From Molanna angustata (lineage: Eukaryota; Arthropoda; Insecta; Trichoptera; Molannidae), in the NCBI GenBank assembly GCA_963576475.1, contig OY754967.1, positions 27,611,095 to 27,675,094 on the forward strand: a DNA stretch of 64,000 bases, in the 5' to 3' direction. A program made the position numbers and the translations under genes. Under the pieces are notes generated by a model. It saw only the letters and a list, made by a program, of their open reading frames with translations, ran no database searches and was not told the DNA's origin. Within the stretch, counting starts at the first letter, position 1. Each line of letters starts with the position of its first letter. Below, in pieces: positions 53,478-64,000 of the stretch.

Positions 53478-53640
53478 AATGGACACTTCCTTGCACCCTG
53501 TGCAAGTGGCGATTTTATTGTTGTATGACAATTTCTTCCAACTAACCAGTGTTTCCAGCCCAGAGAAACAATATTTGCCTGAGAAATAAATTTCTCCTCT
53601 GCTGGTAAGCGAACCCAAGACGCCCGCACAGTAACAAGGA
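53478..53640 (-). repeat. SINE S1 copy, inverted
   Basis: CTTCCTTGCACCCTGTGCAA, GTGGCGATTTTATTG, AACCAGTGTTTCCAGCCC, AGAAATAAATTTCTCCTCTG and a changed B box (GCTGGTAAGCGAACCC) on the plus strand, matching S1 at 33626. Directly follows the S2 copy, tail to tail. Confidence 0.7.
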
Positions 53641-53832
53641 TATAGTCATTCTTTCATAAAAAAACTGATTTCAAGATTTTGAAATTTGTATCGAGAGTAA
53701 AATTAAAATTCTTTCCATGCCTACGGTATCAAACGTAATTTTTAAGTGAAATTAAAAACCCAGACAAATGAAAACGAGTGGGTTGTGGCCAACACTAAAC
53801 TCTCCACACCACAAATATTGACAATGAAATAT

Positions 53833-56800
53833 TTTATTCATTCTAAATTTTACTACCAGGAATATAAATTTTCTAACGATAGTATATTTTTATGTTATGA
53901 TAGACAAACTATTAATGCAGTATAGTGAAGAATACTTATGTTGTATGAAATATTTTAAAAAAAGCAGATAAATTTTGTTTTAAAGAACGCGAGAGCATTT
54001 TCAAAATTTTGACACGTGATATCATATGAAGAATTTTTTTGTTATTTATGGAAAGCTAATCAGTTCTATGTTCAAGCTCTTTACATTATAACATGAAATC
54101 AAATTACTGAACTTTTCCATACATAGAAATTTATCTAATTACATTTTTATTCATACTAAATGTTACTACCAGGAATATAAATATTCTTCCGATAGTATAT
54201 TTTTATGTTAAGATAAACAAACTATTAATGCAGTATAGTGAAGAATGCTTATGTTGTATGAAATATTTTAAAAAAAGCAGATAAATTTTGTTTCAAAGAA
54301 CGCGAGAGCATTTTCAAATTTGGACACGTGATATCATATGAAGATTTTTTTTGTTATTTATGGAAAGCTAATCAGTTCTATGTTCAAGCTCTTTACATTA
54401 TAACATGAAATCAAATAACTGAACTTTTCCATACATAGAAATTTATCTAATTACATTTTTATTCATACTAAATGTTACTACCAGGAATATAAATTTTCTT
54501 CCGATAGTATATTTTTATGTTAAGATAGACAAACTATTAATGCCGTATAGTGAAGAATGCTTATGTTGTATGAAATATTTTAAAAAAAGCAGATAAATTT
54601 TGTTTCAAAGAACGCGAGAGCATTTTCAAAATTTTGACACGTGATATCATATGAAGATTTTTTTTGTTATTTATGGAAAGCTAATCAGTTCTATGTTCAA
54701 GCTCTTTACATTATAACATGAAATCAAATTACTGAACTTTTCCATACATAGAAATTTATCTAATTACATTTTTATTCATACTAAATGTTACTACCAGGAA
54801 TATAAATTTTCTTCCGATAGTATATTTTTATGTTAAGATAAACAAACTATTAATGCAGTATGGTGAAGAATGCTTATGTTGTATGAAATATTTTAAAAAA
54901 AGCAGATAAATTTTGTTTCAAAGAACGCGAGAGCATTTTCAAAATTTTGACACGTGATATCATATGAAGATTTTTTTGTTATTTATGGAAAGCTAATCAG
55001 TTCTATGTTCAAGCTCTTTACATTATAACATGAAGTCAAATTACTGAACGTTTCCATACATATAAATTTATCTAATTACATTTTTATTCATACTAAATGT
55101 TACTATCAGGAATATAAATTTCCTTCCGATAGTATATTTTTATGTTATGATAAACAAACTATTAATGCAGTATAGTGAAGGATGCTTATGTTGTATGAAA
55201 TATTTTTAAAAAAGCAGATAAATTATGTTCTAAAGAACGCGAGAGCATTTTCCAAATTTTGACAGGTGATATCATATGAAGATTTTTTTTGTTATTTATG
55301 GAAAGCTAATCAGTTCTATGTTCAAGCTCTTTACATTATAACATGAAATCAAATTACTGAACTTTTCTATACATAGAAATTTATCTAATTACATTTTTAT
55401 TCATACTAAATCAGGAATATAAATTTTCTTCCGATAGTATATTTTTATGTTAAGATAAACAAACTATTAATGCAGTATAGTGAAGAATGCTTATGTTGTA
55501 TGAAATATTTTAAAAAAAGCAGATAAATTTTGTTTTAAAGAACGCGAGAGCATTCTCAAAATTTTGACGCGTGATATTATATGAAGAATTTTTTTGTTAT
55601 TTATGGAAAGCTAATCAGTTCTATGTTCAAGCTCTTTACATTATAACATGAAATCAAATTACTGAACTTTTCCATACATAGAAATTTATCTAATTACATT
55701 TTTATTCATACTAAATGTTACTATCAGGAATATAAATTTTCTCCGGATAGTATATTTTTATGTTAAGATAAACAAACTATTAATGCAGTATAGTGAAGAA
55801 TGCTTATGTTGTATGAAATATTTTAAAAAAAGCAGATAAATTTTGTTCTAAAGAACGCGAGAGCATTTTCCAAATTTTAACAGGTGATATCATATGAAGA
55901 TTTTTTTTGTTATTTATGGAAAGCTAATCAGTTCTATGTTCAAGCTCTTTACATTATAACATGAAATAAAATTACTGAACTTTTCCATACATAGAAATTT
56001 ATCTAATTACATTTTTATTCATACTAAATGTTACTATCAGGAATATAAATTTTCTTCCGATAGTATATTTTTATGTTAAGATAAACAAACTATTAATGCA
56101 GTATAGTGAAGAATGCTTATGTTGTATGAAATATTTTAAAAAAAGCAGATAAATTTTGTTTCAAAGAGCGTTAAAGCATTTTAACCATTTTGACACGTGA
56201 TATTATATGAAGAATTTTTTTGTTATTTATGTAAAGCTAATCAGTTCTATGTTCAAGCTCTTTACATTATAACATGAAATCAAATTACTGAACTTTTCTA
56301 TACATAGAAATTTATCTAATTACATTTTTATTCATACTAAATGTTACTACCAGGAATATAAATTTTCTTCCGATAGTATATTTTTATGTTAAGATAAACA
56401 AACTATTAATGCAGTATAGTGAAGAATGCTTATGTTGTATGAAATATTTTAAAAAAAGCAGATAAATTTTGTTTCAAAGAACGCGAGAGCATTTTCAAAA
56501 TTTTGACACGTGATATCATATGAAGATTTTTTTGTTATTTATGGAAAGCTAATCAGTTCTATGTTCAAGCTCTTTACATTATAACATGAAGTCAAATTAC
56601 TGAACGTTTCCATACATATAAATTTATCTAATTACATTTTTATTCATACTAAATGTTACTATCAGGAATATAAATTTCCTTCCGATAGTATATTTTTATG
56701 TTATGATAAACAAACTATTAATGCAGTATAGTGAAGGATGCTTATGTTGTATGAAATATTTTTAAAAAAGCAGATAAATTATGTTCTAAAGAACGCGAGA

Positions 56801-58780
56801 GCATTTTCCAAATTTTGACAGGTGATATCATATGAAATTTTTTTTTGTTATTTATGGAAAGCTAATCAGTTCTATGTTCAAGCTCTTTACATTATAACAT
56901 GAAATCAAATTACTGAACTTTTCTATACATAGAAATTTATCTAATTACATTTTTATTCATACTAAATCAGGAATATAAATTTTCTTCCGATAGTATATTT
57001 TTATGTTAAGATAAACAAACTATTAATGCAGTATAGTGAAGAATGCTTATGTTGTATGAAATATTTTAAAAAAAGCAGATAAATTTTGTTTTAAAGAACG
57101 CGAGAGCATTCTCAAAATTTTGACGCGTGATATTATATGAAGAATTTTTTTGTTATTTATGGAAAGCTAATCAGTTCTATGTTCAAGCTCTTTACATTAT
57201 AACATGAAATCAAATTACTGAACTTTTCCATACATAGAAATTTATCTAATTACATTTTTATTCATACTAAATGTTACTATCAGGAATATAAATTTTCTCC
57301 GGATAGTATATTTTTATGTTAAGATAAACAAACTATTAATGCAGTATAGTGAAGAATGCTTATGTTGTATGAAATATTTTAAAAAAAGCAGATAAATTTT
57401 GTTCTAAAGAACGCGAGAGCATTTTCCAAATTTTAACAGGTGATATCATATGAAGGTTTTTTTTGTTATTTATGGAAAGCTAATCAGTTCTATGTTCAAG
57501 CTCTTTACATTATAACATGAAATAAAATTACTGAACTTTTCCATACATAGAAATTTATCTAATTACATTTTTATTCATACTAAATGTTACTATCAGGAAT
57601 ATAAATTTTCTTCCGATAGTATATTTTTATGTTAAGATAAACAAACTATTAATGCAGTATAGTGAAGAATGCTTATGTTGTATGAAATATTTTAAAAAAA
57701 GCAGATAAATTTTGTTTCAAAGAGCGTTAAAGCATTTTAACCATTTTGACACGTGATATCATATGAAGAATTTTTTTGTTATTTATGTAAAGCTAATCAG
57801 TTCTATGTTCAAGCTCTTTACATTATAACATGAAATCAAATTACTGAACGTTTCCATACATAGAAATTTATCTAATTACATTTTTATTCATACTAAATGT
57901 TACTATCAGGAATATAAATTTTCTTCCGATAGTATATTTTTATGTTTAGATAGACAAACTATTAATGCAGTATAGGGAAGAATGCTTATGTTGTATGAAA
58001 TATTTTAAAAAAAGCAGATAAATTTTGTTCTAAAGAACGCGAGAGCATTTTCCAAATTTTAACAGGTGATATCATATGAAGATTTTTTTTGTTATTTATG
58101 GAAAGCTAATCAGTTCTATGTTCAAGCTCTTTACATTACAACATGAAATAAAATTACTGAACTTTTCCATACATAGAAATTTATCTAATTACATTTTTAT
58201 TCATACTAAATGTTACTATCAGGAATATAAATTTTCTTCCGATAGTATATTTTTATGTTAAGATAAACAAACTATTAATGCAGTATAGTGAAGAATGCTT
58301 ATGTTGTATGAAATATTTTAAAAAAAGCAAATAAATTTTATTTCAAAGAGCGTTAAAGCATTTTAACCATTTTGACACGTGATATTATATGAAGATTTTT
58401 TTTGTTATTTATGTAAAGCTAATCAGTTCTATGTATGTTCAAGCTCTTTACATTATAACATGAAATCAAATTACTGAACGTTTCCATACATAGAAATTTA
58501 TCTAATTACATTTTTATTCATACTAAATGTTACTGTCAGGAATATAAATTTTCTTCCGATAGTATATTTTTATGTTAAGATAGACAAACTATTAATGCAG
58601 TATAGTGAAGACTGTTTATGTTGTATGAAATATTTTAAAAAAAGCAGATAAATTTTGTTTCAAAGAGCGTTAGAGCATTTTGACAATGTTGACACGTGAT
58701 ATTATATGAAGAAATTTTATGATATCTATGAAAAGCTAATCAGTTCTAAGTTCAAGCTATTAATATTCTTATATCAATAT
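53833..58780 (+). repeat. Satellite array, ~313-bp monomers, 1,556-bp higher-order unit
   Basis: Sixteen monomers marked by AGA(A/G)CG(C/T) near 53985, 54298, 54610, 54923, 55235, 55540, 55853, 56166, 56479, 56791, 57096, 57409, 57722, 58035, 58348 and 58665; spacing is 312-313, with two 305-bp monomers and a last one of 317. From 54923 the series 312, 305, 313, 313, 313 repeats: a five-monomer higher-order unit of 1,556 bp. Private changes repeat at the same interval: the 8-bp deletion at 55411 and 56967, CTCCGGATAG at 55741 and 57297. Monomers carry palindromes CACGTG (or CAGGTG), GATATC and CATATG in a row. Confidence 0.95.
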
Positions 58781-59345
58781 GAAATCAATGAACTGAACAT
58801 TGCCAAATATAAAAAAATTCTCTTGTTACATATAAGTTTCATACAAATATCCATTAAATTAAATATAATTTTTGAAACCGTTGAATATTTTTCTTTTAAC
58901 ATTGACCAACTTTGAATACAATTTTATGAAGATTCTTGGTGTTGTATAAATAGTTGAAACCAAATTAAAATATCTCTCATTTCCAGGTCGTGAGAGCATT
59001 TTTTCAGTTTTAATAGATGAAATCATAAAGAAACATTGGGAAAAAATGTACCGTTGTCTATGGAAAACTAATCAGCTCTAAGTTTATGGACTTAACACAT
59101 GTGATATCAATATGAAGTCAATCGGACTTATAGTTTGGGCTGCAGAGAGGACACAAAAAAAAAACAACGTAAATGATGAATTCATAGAGAAGAAATCAAA
59201 AGTTGTCTATGGAAAACTAATCAGCTCTAGGTCTTTGCACTTTACACATATGATGTTAATATGAAGTCGATCAGACATATAGTTTGGGCTGTAGAGAGGA
59301 CACAAAAAAGATAAATGCTACGGCGTACGGCGTACGGCGTACAGC
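58781..59345 (+). repeat. Degenerate satellite margin and 8-bp tandem
   Basis: AACTAATCAGCTCTA.GT.T, ATATGAAGTC.ATC.GAC and ATAGTTTGGGCTG.AGAGAGG occur twice (about 59045-59150 and 59210-59300), a diverged ~160-bp derivative of the satellite monomer. It ends in GTACGGC repeated about three times at 59319-59343. Decayed edges are usual in tandem arrays. Confidence 0.7.
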
Positions 59346-59500
59346 GTATACGCCATACACACAAACACATCACGACGAAACTCATAGTGTGCATTCTCTA
59401 CATGATACCCATTGAGAAATTGATGTAAAAAAAATACGCTTAAATTTTGCGAAATCATGACTCTCCCCTATTCCATAGTGTGGAGAGTAAAAATATCTTT

Positions 59501-60267
59501 TAAAAACGAGAATTCCTTTTGCAAAATCGGTAATCAACATTTTTTAAACGGACTTCTGGTTTTCAAATATTTCTTTTCAGTGAACGATGACGTATGAATA
59601 CATTGTATCTGAAAGTAGTTATTGTGACCGTGAATAATAAATACTTATAAATTTTAAAATATCTATTTTCTTAATAGTACTATAAATTACTATATTATGA
59701 AGAACATATTTTCTATACTATGTAATTCGATAGACCAAACGATGATCGATGTTCACAATTCTGAAAATCAATATGATCTATGGAACTATGATCGATGATT
59801 TGATGTGGTTGGACCAATGATATATAAAAATAATAGATACGTTACTAGTCTTTAAATTCAGTAAAAAATAAGAAAATAAGAAGGCGCATACCTCACATAT
59901 TTCTTACCGCACTTAAGTTACATGCAAGATCTTGTAGTGTTCGGATTGATATCGTCGTAGTCAAAATGCCATCTTGTGTGATGATAAAATGTAAAAAAAT
60001 ATACTAGAGCTGTGAAGGAACGACCAGATATATCATTTCATGCTGTATATTTATTCGATCACCAATATATTTATATGGATATTTAGATATTTATTTCATT
60101 TTGAGTAAATGAGAGAGAGTGGTGAAGTCATTTTCGATTGTACGTATGCAAAATGATTCTGTTGTTGTGTTTGTCTCTTTCACAGTCCTTTGGTGTGAGA
60201 GATAATTATAATTTGATTGCAATTGAGTAAAAGAGAAAATATATCCGCAGTTTATGCCTTTATACGT
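59501..60267. other. AT-rich stretch, nothing recognised
   Basis: No supported feature. Confidence 0.3.
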
Positions 60268-60480
60268 GTAGGTATATATTTATTTATTTATTACTGATCT
60301 TTTTTTACAATTTTCTTTTAAATATACAGTAAAAATGTCAATATGGTCATTAAAGTTTTTACATATTCTATAAAGCGGTATCCTGAATCCTGCATTAGTT
60401 CTCGAAGTATTTGTGAATAAAAGTTCGCACTGTCTCGTTATTCTAGATGAAATTTGAATTTGAAGCATACCTACTATTTC
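60268..60480 (-). pseudogene. Non-LTR ORF2 terminus
   Basis: Minus-strand frame of ~62 codons with LQIQISSRITRQCELLFTNT, SRTNAGFRIPLYRICKNFND and HIDIFTVYLKENCKK, then AATAAATAAATA. R-T-x-x-G-x-x-x-P-L-x-R-x-C-x-x-(F/Y)-N...D-x-F fits the last ~50 residues of jockey-type ORF2. No RT domain. Confidence 0.55.
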
Positions 60481-60684
60481 ATTGAATGCAATAGAATTTA
60501 TTGTTGTATTATCTCTTTCTTAGTGTCTCATTCTTTATCTATCTCTTTCTTAATGTATTCTGTCGTGTGTGCTCTTTTTTTGGTGATATTGTAACAATTC
60601 GTTAAAACTGTACCATTTTTCGTAGAGCGTTTTGTTCTCGTAAAACGTGTGTATTGTCTATACTATACAATATAAAATGTCATT

Positions 60685-60845
60685 AGGTTGGACCCGTTAA
60701 TTGGAATGGGTTACCTTCAGATGTCCGCAGGACCTACGTAATAGGTACAAGACCATATTCTTCAAAAGACCAGTTTCGTAAAGTAGTACAAGACACATTT
60801 AGTAAAAAATACAATTTGATATATTATAAAACATCTGGTTTGTAA
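60685..60845 (+). pseudogene. Non-LTR ORF2 terminus
   Basis: Plus frame GPVNWNGLPSDVRRTYVIGT, RPYSSKDQFRKVVQDTFSKK, YNLIYYKTSGL and stop. W-N-x-L-P-x-D-x-R...F-x-x-x-V ends many non-LTR ORF2 proteins. Very short and without upstream support. Confidence 0.45.
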
Positions 60846-61360
60846 ACGTTTAGTTATAAAACATCAAAACAAGGTTGTGGTTTCATTGAACGTCAATTCA
60901 ATAATGTAATGTGAACATTAAGATCTATTTCCGTAAATGAAGAGATGCACTTCATTTACTTATTCAGAGATGTTGTGGGTCGAAACAGAGCATAAATAAT
61001 TCAGAACTGATGTACCTACCTAACACAGATTTAGGAGTTACCAACAGTCAAATCAGAGAAATATTATTGGATGAAATAAATTTATTTTTTACAGAAACAA
61101 AAAACTTTACAGAAATAAGATTTTCTACGTATTAAGTATGCCATCTATTGAACAAATGTTAAACCAGTTGAAATATCAAATAGTTTTGTTTTGCAAATGA
61201 AACTAAACCATTTCAAACAAAAATGTATGTACCTACACATATTTGTTTTCAATTTACCTGGTAGATGGCGTATTAATGGGAATATTAAAACACTCCATAA
61301 TATCATTATAAAACGCATTATTTTTTGTCAGTATAGAAAAATTATGTACATATTTATAAA
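60846..61360. other. AT-rich stretch, nothing recognised
   Basis: No supported feature. Confidence 0.3.
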
Positions 61361-62220
61361 CTAGTTGCATGTGACACATGAGTTCCAACTGTCGATGGCG
61401 ATATGCTAATAAATATTTTAAGATATTTTGTTTTCTATATAAATCATGTAGGTATGTATGTCAGGATAGGATTGTATGGAGGTCAGTTTGTTTTTCTACA
61501 CAGAGTATGAAAACAGCATGGTGTAGGTATGTTTGTAGATTAAGTAGGAATCAAAATATTGAATGAGATATTGTGTAGTATTTACTGCCTTACAAATTGT
61601 ATTAAACGATGTCGTCAGGAAAATACAATTTTTATCACAAATGTTTTAAAAAAGTTTGAGATGTACCTACTGCTTAAATGTAAATATTTTTATATTAAAT
61701 TAATTAATCTAGTTGGGGTGAACACATAAATAAAAAAAACGTTTTTCTTAGTAAAAAATTTTCGAGATACTCTGGAACTTTTTCGAAAAAAATTGAGATT
61801 TTTTATTTCTCTATATTTATAGCAATTTTAAGGGTTCTAGCTTATATAGTTTTTGAGATATATGGAAAAATAAAGTAAAACTTCAATATTTTATAACCCC
61901 TGATGAAATTAAATTCAAAATTCTGAATGTTTTGTAGGCCTATAACATTCTATATGTTCTGAAATTTTGGGCTCTGTAAATTGAGTGGATCAAAAGTTAT
62001 TTGGGGCAGGGGGACACAGACACAATAAATGTTCTACTCGGAATTCTGAGTAAATTTTTATATAGGACATATATGCTGCGAAGCCTCTAAATCGGTGTTT
62101 TTGACTTTAAAGTTGGAAAAACCGTGAAAAATATAGATCTTGCATACAAATCTCGCGTATCTTGGCTTGTTACTTTGTCGATATGTTAAGAGAATAAAAT
62201 TCTCTTGAACAAATCGACAG
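61361..62220 (-). mobile_element. HLN copy F, diverged
   Basis: CTAG at 61361 with hairpin CATGTGACACATG, the inner repeat CCAACTGTCGATGGCG, a body shorter than the others, a reduced microsatellite (GGGGGACACAGACACA near 62010) and a 5' palindrome ending AACAAATCGACAG at 62220. The outermost 5' bases are lost. The most diverged near-full copy in the window. Confidence 0.6.
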
Positions 62221-63283
62221 ATAGATAAAGCCATCTGCCGAATATTTTTGTATTCTTTTAAACTCGTGTTTAGACATTCAAGAGTATAAAAACTACACAG
62301 AGGCGTTGTCATAAATCTGTTTTAATTTACTCCATAGATGATGAATTTGAAAGGGTTTTTAGGTTTTTCATAAAAAAGAAATATTGCATGAGCAAAGGTA
62401 TTCTTAAATAATTATGTACCTAAGTCAAATTTTTTTGTTCTTTTCGTCTGGCAAATTATCAAAAAATTCAATATTTTCTTCCCAGTTCAAATTAACTATT
62501 CATCTCCTTCATATTTAAAGTCTATGTACGTATATGCCTTAAAATAAAGTCAATATCTGATTAGTTTTTTCAGATACAACAAATAATGCGATCTCTGTGA
62601 TTTCATCTGTCAATAATTTTGAAAATCTCTTTCGAAGAGATGAAGTTTTACGTTAAAAAAGTCGATTGGAAAAATGATTCAGGGATTGTAAACCTAAACC
62701 TTTTTATATAAAGCAGCACTTTCTTGTGCAGTGGTGGCTTAAACATAGTACTTACTTATTATTAAAGCGGTCGATATTTTATTTATACGCGGATATATAC
62801 TTTATAAACTCTTATTTAATGGAATTTCTCCACATATTGATAATCTATGATAAAAGTGATGATGAGTTTGCCTATAACGTTGAGCTAAATACAGTGAAAT
62901 TCGCTCCAAAGACTTGCTCAATGATCGTTCTGTGATTTTCTGTGTGCATTGAATGCATATTGGTAAGTAAACGTCATTTACTTGTGTCAATTTCGTGACA
63001 GTATGATGTTCATAAACCTGGAAATGTCAATATCGAATGAATATAATTAAATTATGAATCGGTATGTAGGATTAAATCAAGTTAGCAATATATGTTATTA
63101 ATAAAACTGCTTCATTAAGATGTTACATATATCCAAAACACAAGTTTCGATGAATACCCAGATAAAATAATAATAGGTACATTCCAATGAAACTTTACTA
63201 CTTATTATCTATTGCATGCGTTCCACGTTTTCGTTTTAATTAAATATTTCAAATAGTTTCATAGCTTTTTTCCAAAGAGATTT
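62221..63283. other. AT-rich stretch, nothing recognised
   Basis: No supported gene; the open frames at 62726-62990 lie on both strands and show no motif. Confidence 0.3.
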
Positions 63284-63885
63284 TTACTCCTCACTACCCC
63301 AAGGGGATAAAGTGGAGAGTTATGAATTCGCAATTTTCAAGGTTTTTTTTATTGCAGATTATCAACTATTATCATGCTGAGATTGTATTCTGATTTCATC
63401 ACGATGTGTCAATGTATGTATGCTGTGTACCTACTATGTGCTATCATGTACTACGTAATATTATGTACGGCGTGTTTATTCTACTTTATCGATTATAGAC
63501 TAAAGTACTCGATTCTTTTTAAATTTTGCAAATATATATATATATATATGTATATATACCTATATTTAATACTTGCTTAGACCTCATTAGATTTTAAAGA
63601 ATATCTGATCAGTGCTTCTCACTTTTTTATCTGCCAAATATTAGTAACCACATTCTTAGGAAACTTAAAATTTGATATTTTTATTTTAAAATTGCTTAAA
63701 AGGCACATCACTTCCATGAAATGGCATTGAAGAATTCTCATGTTTCGATAGTAAAATATTTAAATAAAAAATAATTTAACAAACTCTTTTCATTAAAATG
63801 CTGCAAATATACCATACGAAATTTTGGAAAGACTTGGCAGTGAGGAGTATAGCGTTGGTCACAACCCAATCGTTGTAAATTCATT
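63284..63885 (-). mobile_element. AGTGAGGAGT-family element, near-complete
   Basis: TTTTTACTCCTCACTACCCC with an AAGGGGAT palindrome at 63284-63308, inner words AATTCGCAATTTTCAAGG and GATTATCAACTATTATCATG, a TA microsatellite at 63533-63556, and the other end GGCAGTGAGGAGTATAGCGTTGGTCACAACCC at 63837-63868 (in three words: GGCAGTGAGGAG, TATAGCGTTGG, TCACAACCC). The whole is the inverse of 12283-12702, about 180 bp longer. Confidence 0.65.
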
Positions 63886-63904
63886 ATTATTTTCATGAAC
63901 ATTG

Positions 63905-64000
63905 ATTGATTAAGGAAGTCCCGGAGGGTCGTAGAGCAAGGGGGAGACCAGCAAAAAGATGGAGTGACAGCTGGACATCCAGATCACAAGAGGCAGTCTC
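63905..64000 (+). pseudogene. LINE ORF2 C-terminal fragment, cut by the window end
   Basis: Frame LIKEVPEGRRARGRPAKRWS then DSWTSRSQEAV continues past 64000. The E-G-R-R-x-R-G-R-P-x-x-R-W element is typical of the C-terminal tail of arthropod non-LTR ORF2 proteins. Confidence 0.55.

Larger units (their letters stand above)
53767..59500. mobile_element. Transposon enclosing a large satellite array
   Basis: The left edge reads GAAAACGAGTGGGTTGTGGC then CAACACTAAACTCTCCACA, and the right edge GACTCTCCCCTATTCC and ATAGTGTGGAGAGTAAAAA: the same two termini as the 420-bp element at 12283-12702, with ACTCTCCACA / TGTGGAGAGT as inverted subterminal repeats. The right side also has the family's ACAAACACATCACGACGAAA word. 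Between them, instead of ~350 bp, lie ~5.7 kb, nearly all a tandem array (next entry) and its decayed margin. No coding frames are convincing; open frames at 58076-58915 are satellite sequence. Confidence 0.65.

Noticed and set aside
58076..58915. Small ORFs in the satellite
   Set aside because: Monomer sequence translated; no selection for frame is visible since 305- and 313-bp monomers change frame.

Overview
The window is AT-rich eukaryotic DNA that looks like arthropod, probably insect, intergenic or heterochromatin-like sequence. Reasons: almost nothing but decayed transposable elements, arthropod-type non-LTR retrotransposon tails, a Ty3/gypsy element of the CsRn1 type, Helentron-like non-autonomous elements, hAT and PIF/Harbinger-like MITEs, tRNA-derived SINEs and a long satellite array. 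The species cannot be fixed from sequence alone. No confident host protein gene, rRNA or functional tRNA gene was found; every open frame that could be recognised is a transposon fragment.

Layout. 0-6 kb: a non-LTR C-terminal fragment, a tRNA-like SINE piece, two copies of the dominant ~1-kb repeat (called here HLN), a 6 x 76-bp array, two fold-back MITEs and a 5'-truncated LINE with clear target-site duplications. 6-12 kb: a 1.2-kb element with ~50-bp inverted ends, an AAGT-tailed non-LTR fragment, SINEs. 12.9-18.1 kb: an internally deleted CsRn1-type gypsy element whose gag is split by a 476-bp hAT-type MITE, its probable 3' LTR, then a separate hAT transposase remnant. 18-25 kb: LINE fragments, a Harbinger-type MITE, a 147-bp minisatellite. 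26-29 kb: a ~1-kb segment repeated at 45.6 kb, joined in both places to an HLN copy; a near-perfect fold-back MITE. 31-38 kb: SINEs, an inverted pair of HLN 3' arms, a good non-LTR C-terminal ORF, several LINE tails. 39.6-48.9 kb: HLN copies, a 60-bp minisatellite, a pyrimidine-rich minisatellite, an L2/CR1-like reverse transcriptase pseudogene. 49.8-53.7 kb: LINE tail, a hAT-type MITE full of CTTCGG hexamers, SINEs. 53.8-59.5 kb: a ~5-kb array of ~313-bp monomers with a 1,556-bp higher-order period, lying between the two termini of a transposon family. 60-64 kb: LINE tails, another HLN copy, a further member of the terminal-repeat family, and a LINE fragment running off the end.

Nothing here works as a pathway. 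The window records insertion upon insertion: SINE into HLN, MITE into gag, SINE into MITE, LINE into LINE, and a transposon whose interior has become a satellite. The points most worth following are the transposon-bounded satellite with its exact 1,556-bp higher-order repeat, the HLN family with its Helentron-like architecture, and the precise frame arithmetic of the MITE in gag.
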